Under the pieces are notes generated by a model. That model saw only the letters and a list, made by a program, of their open reading frames with translations. It was not told the origin of the DNA and ran no database searches. Source: CAWDMW01 sp963803575 (GTDB lineage Bacteria > Pseudomonadota > Alphaproteobacteria > Rickettsiales > UBA998). From it: DNA of 64,000 nucleotides. Position 1 is the stretch's first letter, and every line of letters begins with the position of its first letter. Below are positions 55,730 through 62,048 of this stretch, in pieces. Both the position numbers and the translations under genes were made by a program. The DNA lies in assembly GCA_963803575.1 (NCBI GenBank), contig CAWDMW010000002.1:1426001-1490000 (forward strand), given 5' to 3'.

Positions 55730-56044
55730 ATGATCTTCAAAAGAACAGCTGTTTCTGCGTTGTTGTCGATTACGCTATTGACTATCACCAGCAACGTTGC
55801 ACTTGCCGGAAGACAAAGAAAACGACGCAGGCACCATGCTGAAACGACTGAGTTCGTTCTGCGTTGCCGAAAAGTACGCTCACGCAGGCGTTCCAAAGTC
55901 AGCTGCCGCCGGATCAGAATAGGCAACTTCGAGTATCGTGAAAGCGGTCGTGGACGTCGCTTACGCCGTCGTAACAGACGACGCATACGCAACCACAACC
56001 GTCGCAATTGGTATCGCAGAATCCGTCGCGATTACAACTGGTAA
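55730..56044 (+). CDS. Arginine-rich secreted mini-protein
   Basis: A 104-residue protein with a good Sec signal peptide (MIFKR, a hydrophobic core, then VALA as cleavage site at about 26). The mature part of 78 residues contains 31 arginines, two cysteines (near KVSC and LRC) and many aromatic residues at the end. Longer in-frame starts up to 55619 exist but would bury the signal peptide. It is followed nine bases later by a strong intrinsic terminator, which supports a real short transcript. No family recognised. Cationic exported proteins may bind DNA, LPS or peptidoglycan, or be antimicrobial; none is shown. Confidence 0.75.
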   Translation: MIFKRTAVSALLSITLLTITSNVALAGRQRKRRRHHAETTEFVLRCRKVRSRRRSKVSCRRIRIGNFEYRESGRGRRLRRRNRRRIRNHNRRNWYRRIRRDYNW

Positions 56045-56052
56045 CCCAACCC

Positions 56053-56089
56053 CACCGCTTATACCTCACTGGTTAAGCGGTGTTTTTTT
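56053..56089 (+). terminator. Intrinsic terminator
   Basis: CACCGCTTA (56053-56061) pairs perfectly with TAAGCGGTG (56074-56082) around a 12-nt loop, followed by seven Ts. It ends the transcript of the arginine-rich protein before the flagellar genes. This is the only clear rho-independent terminator seen in the window. Confidence 0.92.
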
Positions 56090-56186
56090 GTCTGCATGTT
56101 CCTTAAAGGTTTTGAAACGATTCTGCCCTAAAGTGGCATGAAATTCGCATAAGCATTATTGCATGAATTAATATAAGGCAAGGCAC

Positions 56187-56597
56187 ATGGATTATTCCGG
56201 TATTAAGTTGATGAAGATGATGGGGGTAAAAATGTCTTACCTCTCGGAACGTCAGGATATTTTGGCGCAAAATGTGGCTAATGCAGATACACCGGGATAT
56301 AAAGCGCAAAAGATGCACGATATTGATTTTAACCGCTTGGCACTGGCCGAAGCACGCCGATTGAAGTTGAAAACTACCAGCACGGGTGAGGGAATGAGTG
56401 GCACGCGACCTACCCATGATTTCCGCACTGAAGAACAACGCGAAACACATGAAACGACACCGGTAGAGAACTCGATTGCACTGGAAGAACAAATGGCCAA
56501 GGTTGCACAGAATAATCTGGAATATATGACTGTGACGAATCTCTATGGCAAAACATCCAACATGTTCAAAATTGCGCTTGGCAGCGGTGGACAATAA
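56187..56597 (+). CDS. flgB: Flagellar basal-body rod protein FlgB
   Basis: Proximal rod subunit of the flagellum. It has the conserved rod signature YLSERQDILAQNVANADTPGYKAQ near residues 18-41 and the C-terminal helix pattern ENSIALEEQMAKVAQNNLEY. Length is 136 residues. It begins the flgB-flgC-fliE group and has AAGG ahead of the start. Confidence 0.95.
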   Translation: MDYSGIKLMKMMGVKMSYLSERQDILAQNVANADTPGYKAQKMHDIDFNRLALAEARRLKLKTTSTGEGMSGTRPTHDFRTEEQRETHETTPVENSIALEEQMAKVAQNNLEYMTVTNLYGKTSNMFKIALGSGGQ

Positions 56598-56617
56598 GTA
56601 TTTAAGGAAGAATTATT

Positions 56618-57028
56618 ATGGTTGATTTGATAAACTCTATGCATATCGCTGCGTCTGGCATGAAAGCACAAAGTGATCGTCTGCGTATTGTCGCGCAAAA
56701 CATTGCTAACGCGAATTCCACTGGAGAATCACCGGGCGGCACGCCTTATGCACGCAAAGTGGTGACATTTAAGAATAAGCTGGATCGTGAGCTAGATGCA
56801 GATTTAGTGGAGGTGAGTGATTATGGAGTCGATAAGACGCCCTTTCCTAGAGAATACAATCCCGGTCATCCGGCGGCAGATCAGGACGGATATGTGATGA
56901 TGCCCAATACGAACCCGATGCTGGAGATGGTCGATATGCGTGAAGCACGCCGCGCTTATGAAGCAAATATTAACACCATTGAGGTAAGCAAAGGGATGCT
57001 GATGCAAACCGTAAACTTACTCAAATAA
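56618..57028 (+). CDS. flgC: Flagellar basal-body rod protein FlgC
   Basis: Rod protein next to FlgB. It shows AASGMKAQSDRLRIVAQNIANANSTGES, then GGTPYARKVVTFK and the C-terminal MVDMREARRAYEANINTIEVSKGM helix typical of FlgC. Length is 136 residues. It starts 21 bases after flgB with AAGGA as Shine-Dalgarno. Confidence 0.96.
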   Translation: MVDLINSMHIAASGMKAQSDRLRIVAQNIANANSTGESPGGTPYARKVVTFKNKLDRELDADLVEVSDYGVDKTPFPREYNPGHPAADQDGYVMMPNTNPMLEMVDMREARRAYEANINTIEVSKGMLMQTVNLLK

Positions 57029-57037
57029 GGAATAATT

Positions 57038-57382
57038 ATGACGACACCGATCAATTTTTCACAAGCCACTAATGCCTACAGTCAGGCAGCTGGTATGCAG
57101 CGCAACATGTCAGCGTCACTGGAAGAAAGCCCGCACCTGCCAGGTGAAACCCCTTCCATGTTCAAGCCTAATTTTCAGGAATTAGTCACAGAATCGTTAG
57201 ATAAAGCACGTGATGCAAAGTATGAAGGGGAAAGTCAGAGTTTAAAGTCATTGGCGAATGAAGCGGAATACCATGAGTTAGTGACAGCCGTGAATAATGC
57301 AGAATTATCGTTGCGTACTGTAGTTGCTATGCGTGACAAGCTGCTTAATGCGTATCACGATATTATCAAGATGCCAATTTAG
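57038..57382 (+). CDS. fliE: Flagellar hook-basal body protein FliE
   Basis: Links the MS ring to the rod. The C-terminal half with ELVTAVNNAELSLRTVVAMRDKLLNAYHDIIKMPI is characteristic. Length is 114 residues. It ends the first flagellar trio; the expected next gene (fliQ) lies 2.5 kb away beyond three opposite-strand genes and an IS element. Confidence 0.94.
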   Translation: MTTPINFSQATNAYSQAAGMQRNMSASLEESPHLPGETPSMFKPNFQELVTESLDKARDAKYEGESQSLKSLANEAEYHELVTAVNNAELSLRTVVAMRDKLLNAYHDIIKMPI

Positions 57383-57391
57383 GACTACCTA

Positions 57392-57739
57392 TCAACCTCG
57401 ACCAGCGGCAAGCATGGGTGCGCCTTGTGCCCTGCCTTCAAACTGTATGCCAGCGGTTTGTATCTGGGAATGCGCTTCTTTATATTCCTCACGTTTATTC
57501 GCAACGGTATTGGCCATAGCAACCCCTGTACCTATTGTGCCTACAGCGGCCACTACTGCTGCAACGGGCTTGGCTAGAGCAAGGCCTACAACAGTCCCTA
57601 CAGGCCCTCCAAGCATAGTTGCCGCAGCTCCAAGAGCAACCGTTGCCACTGTTGCCGCTGCAACAGTGGATACACCACCAATCAATCCAGTTTTCGCTGC
57701 GTCACCAAAACCAGTGGTAGCTGGTACACCTTTGCTCAT
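57392..57739 (-). CDS. Glycine-zipper-like small membrane protein, paralogue 1
   Basis: A 115-residue protein with three parts shared with its two upstream neighbours: an N-terminal motif (MSKGVPATTGFGDAAKTG), a hydrophobic core of about 65 residues made almost only of Ala, Val, Gly, Thr, Leu and Ile with glycine spacing of three or four residues, and a polar C-terminal motif (NKREEYKEAHSQIQT, then FEGRAQGAP). The core could form packed membrane helices or pores. No family recognised. The ATG has GGAA upstream within an ATATGGAATAT box shared with the second gene. It ends nine bases from the stop of fliE, tail to tail. Confidence 0.8.
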   Translation of the reverse strand: MSKGVPATTGFGDAAKTGLIGGVSTVAAATVATVALGAAATMLGGPVGTVVGLALAKPVAAVVAAVGTIGTGVAMANTVANKREEYKEAHSQIQTAGIQFEGRAQGAPMLAAGRG

Positions 57740-57775
57740 AATAAATATTCCATATTTGTTTGTATAAATCTAGAT

Positions 57776-57805
57776 TAACAACACTATATTACAGCTTCGT
57801 GTCAA
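57776..57805 (-). promoter_or_regulatory. Shared upstream element, copy 1
   Basis: On the minus strand: TTGACA, 8 bases (CGAAGCTG), then a degenerate form of the TAACA-N6-TGTTA palindrome (plus strand TAACA at 57776, TATTA at 57787). It lies 36 bases upstream of the paralogue 1 start. The same arrangement precedes the other two paralogues. TTGACA would suit a -35 box; no clean -10 is visible at 17 bases, and the palindrome would overlap the promoter as an operator. Confidence 0.6.
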
Positions 57806-57825
57806 CTAAAACATAAAATGTATTT

Positions 57826-58176
57826 TTATCCGCCGTTGCGACTAGTTGCCAAAGCAGGGGCATGTTGCGCCCTGCCGTCAAATTGTGCCGATACGGTTTG
57901 AATTTGCGGATGTGCCTGTTTATATTCATCGCGTTTATCTATTACGGTTTTGGCCATAGCCACACTTGTTCCTATGATACCAGCTGTTTGTATTGCTCCG
58001 GCAACAGGTACTACCAGCGCCCCGGCTGCTACCGCACCTACTGGTCCACCAATCACTGCTGCAGTTCCAAGCGCGACACCCGCTACAAACGCTGCGCCAA
58101 CCGTTGCTACGCCGCCAAGGATACCTGTTTTAGCTGCAGCACCAAAGCCTGTAGTTAATGGTACGTTATCGCTCAT
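57826..58176 (-). CDS. Glycine-zipper-like small membrane protein, paralogue 2
   Basis: The middle of three tandem paralogues, 116 residues. It starts MSDNVPLTTGFGAAAKTG, then has the Gly/Ala/Val core (about 18-82) with GGVATVGAAFVAGVALG-type glycine spacing, and ends with DKRDEYKQAHPQIQT, FDGRAQHAP and an NGG tail. Closest in both ends to paralogue 3, closest in the core to paralogue 1. It has its own upstream element and an ATATGGAATAT ribosome-binding region, so each gene is probably expressed as a unit of its own. Function unknown; membrane insertion is likely from composition. Confidence 0.82.
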   Translation of the reverse strand: MSDNVPLTTGFGAAAKTGILGGVATVGAAFVAGVALGTAAVIGGPVGAVAAGALVVPVAGAIQTAGIIGTSVAMAKTVIDKRDEYKQAHPQIQTVSAQFDGRAQHAPALATSRNGG

Positions 58177-58212
58177 ACTATATATTCCATATCTCTTTAT
58201 CTTAGCTTATAT

Positions 58213-58242
58213 TAACAGTGCTATGTTACAGCATCGTGTCAA
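58213..58242 (-). promoter_or_regulatory. Shared upstream element, copy 2
   Basis: The best copy of the element. On the minus strand TTGACA (58242-58237) is followed after 8 bases by the perfect palindrome TAACA-N6-TGTTA (58213-58228). It lies 36 bases before the paralogue 2 start. Spacing and sequence agree with the other two copies, which argues for a common regulator. Confidence 0.65.
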
Positions 58243-58260
58243 TTAATTATAATTTTTTGC

Positions 58261-58626
58261 TTATCCACCGTTTCGCCCAGTAGGCAGTACGGGCGCACCT
58301 TGTGTCCTGCCTTCAAATTGCACGCCAGATGTCTCTATCTGTGAATGCACCTGTTTATATTCATCGCGTTTCTCAAGTACAGCGTTTCCCACGGCAACAG
58401 CTGTTCCAATTGTGCCTGCTACTCTTACTGCCGCCGCCGTGAAAGCTCCGGTGCCCGCTCCAACAGTGGCACCTACAGAACCTGCTGCCAGCCACCCGAT
58501 GCCAGCACCAACACTACCTACAGCGATACCTGCCACCGCAGTCGCCACTATCGTTCCTACAATGCCGATAGCGCCCCATTTTAGTGCTTTACCGAACCCT
58601 GTGGTTAGTGGTATGTTATCACTCAT
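58261..58626 (-). CDS. Glycine-zipper-like small membrane protein, paralogue 3
   Basis: First of the three in transcription order, 121 residues from the ATG at 58626 (a longer in-frame start at 58659 adds 11 and would lose the motif-start agreement). It begins MSDNIPLTTGFGKALKWG; the core is the most glycine-rich of the three (VGSVGAGIGWLAAGSVGATVG region) and a few residues longer; the end has EKRDEYKQVHSQIET and FEGRTQGAP, then NGG. GGAA precedes the start. No signal peptide in the classical sense. The set looks like a recent local duplication followed by divergence of the core. Confidence 0.82.
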   Translation of the reverse strand: MSDNIPLTTGFGKALKWGAIGIVGTIVATAVAGIAVGSVGAGIGWLAAGSVGATVGAGTGAFTAAAVRVAGTIGTAVAVGNAVLEKRDEYKQVHSQIETSGVQFEGRTQGAPVLPTGRNGG

Positions 58627-58659
58627 AATCTTGTTCCATTTCTTTGTCTTAATGAACAA

Positions 58660-58689
58660 TAACAGTGCCGTGTTACAGCTTTGTGTCGA
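58660..58689 (-). promoter_or_regulatory. Shared upstream element, copy 3
   Basis: Perfect TAACA-N6-TGTTA palindrome at 58660-58675; the -35-like box is TCGACA here. It lies 33 bases before the paralogue 3 start, nearly the same spacing as the other copies. The conserved stretch GCTGTAA between the two boxes is present in all three. Confidence 0.6.
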
Positions 58690-58715
58690 AGGGTAATAAA
58701 CTTTACAATGTTTTG

Positions 58716-58779
58716 TATAGCATTTTCACTTTTCATTGATCAGCGTTGCTGATCTACGAAAAATGAAAAAAATGCTATA
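58716..58779. repeat. Long hairpin left of the IS element
   Basis: TATAGCATTTT at 58716 pairs with AAAATGCTATA ending at 58779, continuing with TTTTCAT/ATGAAAA after a small bulge. At the tip is a perfect GATCAGC-GTT-GCTGATC palindrome (58738-58754). The whole could extrude as a cruciform. It may be a bidirectional terminator for the paralogue region, a MITE-like element, or part of the target chosen by the IS. Confidence 0.6.
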
Positions 58780-58783
58780 TATT

Positions 58784-58793
58784 AAAAGATTAT
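58784..58793. repeat. Left flanking direct repeat of the IS
   Basis: AAAAGATTAT directly before the left inverted repeat, identical to 59624-59633. It may be the target-site duplication, although ten bases is longer than usual for the IS5 family. Confidence 0.75.
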
Positions 58794-58851
58794 AGGTTCT
58801 GTTGAGTTTTCATAATTTATTGTGTATAATCGATGGAATTGAGGAGGTTTT

Positions 58852-59202
58852 ATGTCTTATACACAACGAATTGGTCAGCATCAGTGGGATTCTATCTATA
58901 TGTATCTAAACGACTTTGCGAACATCTATACCAAGAACGAGGCTGATTGTCGTCGCTTTGTTGAAGCGGTGTTTTGGATGGCGCGTTCGGGGTCACAATG
59001 GCGACTTTTGCCGCCAGAATATGGCGCATGGAATACGGTCTATCGCCGCTTTTCGGATTGGGCAAAGAAGGGCGTATGGTATAAAATGATGTATTATTTT
59101 CAGAATGATCGCGATATGGAGTACATCATGATTGACTCCACTATTTTGCGTGCCCACGCTTGCGCCAGCCCTTCAAAAGCAAACAAGATGATGAAGGGCT
59201 AG
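58852..59202 (+). CDS. IS5-family transposase, first frame
   Basis: N-terminal 116 residues of the transposase with the DUF4096-like helix-turn-helix region (RRFVEAVFWMARSGSQWRLL, then YGAWNTVYRRFSDWAKKGVW) and the first catalytic Asp in MIDSTILRAHACA. The frame ends at 59202. Expression of full transposase needs a -1 shift into the second frame; AAAAG within 59174-59178 is a possible slip site. AGGAGG stands before the ATG. Confidence 0.93.
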   Translation: MSYTQRIGQHQWDSIYMYLNDFANIYTKNEADCRRFVEAVFWMARSGSQWRLLPPEYGAWNTVYRRFSDWAKKGVWYKMMYYFQNDRDMEYIMIDSTILRAHACASPSKANKMMKG

Positions 59203-59606
59203 GGCGATCCTGCGGCGGATTCTCTACAAAAATTCACGCTGTTTGCGATGCTTTGGGCAACCCACTTCGCTTTATTATCACGCCAGGTCAGCGCCACGAT
59301 GTTTCACAAGCTATTGATATCATTAGTGGAATTAATACGCAAGCGTTATTAGCTGATAAAGGGTATGATTCAGACGAGCTGCGGGAGTTTGTCCAAAAAT
59401 CAGGTGCGGCTGCGCATATTCCGCCACGAAAAAATCGGCTGAAAGAGAAAATTTACGATGAGCATCTTTATAAAGAGCGCCATAAAGTGGAGTGTTTATT
59501 TGGTTTTCTAAAGCATTACAGGAGGTTATTTGGACGGTTTGATAAAACCAAACAAACCTTCTCTGCTTTCCTCCATTTTGTCGGCGCACTTCAATGGCTA
59601 AAATAA
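59160..59606 (+). CDS. IS5-family transposase, second frame
   Basis: C-terminal catalytic part, read after a -1 shift from the first frame. It has LGRSCGGFSTKIHAVCDALG, the second Asp in LLADKGYDSDELR and the Glu in HKVECLFGFLKHYRR, completing DDE. The nominal ATG at 59160 is probably not used on its own. The frame stops 17 bases before the right end of the element. Confidence 0.92.
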   Translation: MRQPFKSKQDDEGLGRSCGGFSTKIHAVCDALGNPLRFIITPGQRHDVSQAIDIISGINTQALLADKGYDSDELREFVQKSGAAAHIPPRKNRLKEKIYDEHLYKERHKVECLFGFLKHYRRLFGRFDKTKQTFSAFLHFVGALQWLK

Positions 59607-59623
59607 AAATCTCAACAGAACCT

Positions 59624-59633
59624 AAAAGATTAT
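59624..59633. repeat. Right flanking direct repeat of the IS
   Basis: AAAAGATTAT directly after the right inverted repeat, identical to 58784-58793. It runs into the left arm of the next hairpin. Confidence 0.75.
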
Positions 59634-59696
59634 AGTGCTTATTTTTATTTTCAAAAACGCATAAAATGCGTAAATAAAAATAAAAAGCACTATAAT
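59629..59696. repeat. Long AT-rich hairpin right of the IS
   Basis: ATTATAGTGCTT (59629-59640) pairs with AAGCACTATAAT (59685-59696); the arms continue through AT-rich sequence with small offsets, and GCATAAAATGC sits at the tip. About 68 bp in all. The remaining stretch up to fliQ (59697-59854) holds no recognisable gene; a promoter for fliQ is expected there but I could not assign one. Confidence 0.65.
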
Positions 59697-59854
59697 GGCC
59701 TTATGTAAGAAACGCCTACAAGATCATATACATAAACATTGCCCTTTGCTGTTATTGTGGCATACACAACAAGATAGTAAGATATTCGGTTTGTTGCGCG
59801 CATCTTTTGTCAATTAGCTAGTATTTGCAAAGTACTCACTGTACGCTTTGCCGT

Positions 59855-60142
59855 ATGAACGGAACAGAAGTCTTGGATATTGGGCGTGACGCGCTGTATG
59901 TGCTGCTCATCATGGCGGCACCGGTGATGATTGTATCATTGGTGGTGGGTCTGGTCGTGGCTCTGTTTCAGGCATTAACGCAGATTCAGGAGATGACGCT
60001 GACGTTTGTACCAAAAATTGTTGCTATTTTTATGACGCTGATGATTGCCCTGCCGTTTATGGGATCGACCATTGCTGATTTTTATGAGGATCTGATGGAT
60101 CGCATGGCAGTTCCGGAAACATCACCGGACGATCAGGAATAG
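59855..60142 (+). CDS. fliQ: Flagellar export protein FliQ
   Basis: Small inner-membrane part of the flagellar type III export gate. Two helices with the conserved ALFQALTQIQEMTLTFVPKI between them are diagnostic. I start it at the ATG at 59855 (95 residues, family length about 90); an in-frame start at 59825 is less likely. It leads the fliQ-fliR-flhB trio, six bases before fliR. Confidence 0.94.
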   Translation: MNGTEVLDIGRDALYVLLIMAAPVMIVSLVVGLVVALFQALTQIQEMTLTFVPKIVAIFMTLMIALPFMGSTIADFYEDLMDRMAVPETSPDDQE

Positions 60143-60148
60143 TAGCGC

Positions 60149-60919
60149 ATGAATCCGCTGGAAGGGTATCTTGTTAGCCAGCTTTTTGCTATCCTAATTG
60201 TGTTTACCCGTATGGGAGGGGCGCTAACCATGCTACCTGGTTTTGGCGAAAATTATGTTAGTATCCGGTGGCGTCTGATTCTGGCATTGGCCATATCGTT
60301 GCTCATGGCACCATTTTTGGAGCAATATTTGCCTCCCATACCCCCTGATCCGGCAAGGTTATTGTTTCTGCTCACAGGTGAATTATTTATTGGTGTGTTT
60401 GTAGGGCTGGTCGCGCGTTTTTTGGTTGCGGCCATGCATGTGGCAGGGATGGTGATCTCATATCAGTCCAGCTTAGCGCTAGCCACGCAATTCGATGCAA
60501 CGCAAGCCGGGCAGGGGTCAATCATTGGTAATTTGTTGGCAATCAGTGCATTGATGCTAATCTTTGCGCTGGATTTGCATCATATGCTGCTACGTGGGGT
60601 GGCGGATAGTTACACGCTGATGGAGCCGGGTGTTTTCCCGCCTATGGAAGATATGTTTAATTATCTGGCCTCACTTACGTCGCATATTTTCCGTGTGGGC
60701 GTGCAATTTGCTGCTCCTAGTATTGTAGTTGGATTACTAGTGTATTTATCGGCGGGCATACTGGGTCGTTTAATGCCTAATATGCAGGTATTCTTTGTAA
60801 TGATGCCACTGCAGTTACTGGTTGGGTTCTTTATTTTGATGGCTGTGTTTCATAGCATTATGACCGCGTTCGCCCAGTATTTTGCTGAAACCTACAGTAA
60901 TTTTCTGCAAGGGGTTTAA
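60149..60919 (+). CDS. fliR: Flagellar export protein FliR
   Basis: Export-gate membrane protein with about six helices and 256 residues. Family traits are FTRMGGALTMLPGFGENYVSIRWRL near the start, QSSLALATQFDATQAGQGSIIGN, and FFVMMPLQLLVGFFILMA near the end. It forms the FliPQR gate with FliQ; FliP is not in the window. flhB follows after three bases. Confidence 0.95.
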   Translation: MNPLEGYLVSQLFAILIVFTRMGGALTMLPGFGENYVSIRWRLILALAISLLMAPFLEQYLPPIPPDPARLLFLLTGELFIGVFVGLVARFLVAAMHVAGMVISYQSSLALATQFDATQAGQGSIIGNLLAISALMLIFALDLHHMLLRGVADSYTLMEPGVFPPMEDMFNYLASLTSHIFRVGVQFAAPSIVVGLLVYLSAGILGRLMPNMQVFFVMMPLQLLVGFFILMAVFHSIMTAFAQYFAETYSNFLQGV

Positions 60920-60922
60920 GTT

Positions 60923-62008
60923 ATGGCTGATGGTGATACTCCTGATGAGTCACAGAAAACCGAAGAACCCTCCCAGAAACGTATTGATGATGCCCGCAAA
61001 AAAGGGCAGGTGGCATTCTCACGTGAGGTGAATAACTTTTTTCTCCTGCTGGCCTTTTGCATTATCCTTATTGCGCTCGCACCGTATCTCATGAAATGGC
61101 TTGCAGTGATTATGATGCCCTTTGTCAGCCGTCCGGAGGATTTCAATTTGCAGCCCGGCAACGTATTGAATCTGGTGAAGGGTACCATGCTGAATATCGG
61201 CACAGTGATGCTGATTCCTTTTGCCATCACCGTGACAGCGGCGTTATTAGCAGGTGGACTGCAAACACGCTTTAACTTCTCTACCGAACGTGTGATGCCG
61301 AAGCTAGAGAAAATTTCGTTGTTGAAAGGAATTAAGCGCATGTTTTCCCTGCGTAACTTTGTGGAGTTTCTCAAAGGTATTATCAAAATCAGTATTGTAG
61401 GGTTAATTGCTTATCTGGCAGTTTATGCCTATATGGATAGAATCCGGTTAATGCCAGCTTTTGACATTAGTGATATGATAACGTTCCTTTACGATATGTC
61501 GATTCGTATCGCCATTGGAGTAACCGCTGTGATGCTTGTGATAGCAGGCGCAGACTTTGCGTATCAGCGGTTTGAGTACATGAAAAACCTGCGTATGACG
61601 CAGCAGGAAGTGAAAGACGAACATAAGCAACAGGAAGGTGATCCACAGATTAAAGCAAAATTGCGCCAGATTCGCGCCCAGCGTGCGCGCAATCAAATGA
61701 TGACTAATGTACCGCAAGCGGACGTTGTGATTACTAACCCAACACATTTCGCTATTGCACTGGCTTATGACCCTGAAACCATGGAAGCCCCTGTGGTTAA
61801 AGCGAAGGGACAAGACAAGGTGGCGAAGCGTATTAAAACCATTGCAGAAGATAACAAGATACCCGTATTCCGTAATCCTCCTGTGGCGCGTGCATTGTTT
61901 GATAATGCTGAGATTGACGAGGAAATACCGCTGGAATATTATGAGGCTGTGGCCAAGATTATTGGATATGTCTATAAAATGCAGGGCAAGCGGCGATCTG
62001 GTAGCTAA
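60923..62008 (+). CDS. flhB: Flagellar export switch protein FlhB
   Basis: Controls the switch from rod/hook to filament export by self-cleavage. The TEEPSQKRIDDARKKGQVAFSRE start, four helices, and the autocleavage site NPTH (around residue 271, VVITNPTHFAIAL) are present. Length is 361 residues. It completes the fliQRB trio. A small secreted-protein gene follows after 40 bases on the same strand. Confidence 0.96.
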   Translation: MADGDTPDESQKTEEPSQKRIDDARKKGQVAFSREVNNFFLLLAFCIILIALAPYLMKWLAVIMMPFVSRPEDFNLQPGNVLNLVKGTMLNIGTVMLIPFAITVTAALLAGGLQTRFNFSTERVMPKLEKISLLKGIKRMFSLRNFVEFLKGIIKISIVGLIAYLAVYAYMDRIRLMPAFDISDMITFLYDMSIRIAIGVTAVMLVIAGADFAYQRFEYMKNLRMTQQEVKDEHKQQEGDPQIKAKLRQIRAQRARNQMMTNVPQADVVITNPTHFAIALAYDPETMEAPVVKAKGQDKVAKRIKTIAEDNKIPVFRNPPVARALFDNAEIDEEIPLEYYEAVAKIIGYVYKMQGKRRSGS

Positions 62009-62048
62009 CTTTTTACTTGTGGAACAAACAGAGTTTCTATACCTAACT

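Larger units (their letters stand above)
58794..59623 (+). mobile_element. IS5-family insertion sequence (two-frame transposase)
   Basis: An 830-bp element with 13-bp perfect terminal inverted repeats AGGTTCTGTTGAG (58794-58806 and, inverted, 59611-59623), extended imperfectly by TTTT. Inside are two overlapping transposase frames with DDE residues, as in the IS427 or IS1031-type groups. It is flanked by identical 10-bp direct repeats. All parts look intact, so it may be active or recently inserted. It lies between the glycine-zipper-like paralogues and fliQ. Confidence 0.93.

Noticed and set aside
55723..56007. Minus-strand ORF of 94 residues opposite the arginine-rich gene
   Set aside because: Also arginine/leucine-rich because of the GC-skewed codons. 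The plus frame has a signal peptide and a terminator on the correct strand; the minus frame has neither.
57324..57767. Plus-strand ORF of 147 residues rich in Ala, Pro and Thr
   Set aside because: It is the antisense frame of glycine-zipper-like paralogue 1 and overlaps fliE. The minus-strand frames share conserved motifs across three copies; the plus-strand ones do not.
57392..58626. Idea that the three paralogues are R-body (Reb) proteins, as in Caedibacter
   Set aside because: Size and tandem arrangement are similar, but Reb proteins lack the glycine-rich core and the motifs seen here, and no match to their sequence pattern was found.
57392..58626. Idea that the paralogues are phage holins
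   Set aside because: No endolysin, phage structural gene or integrase is nearby, and three separately controlled holins would be unusual.
61755..62048. Upstream extension of the DUF2946-like frame into flhB
   Set aside because: The frame is open, but it overlaps a well-conserved part of flhB and would bury the signal peptide, so the start at 62049 is preferred.
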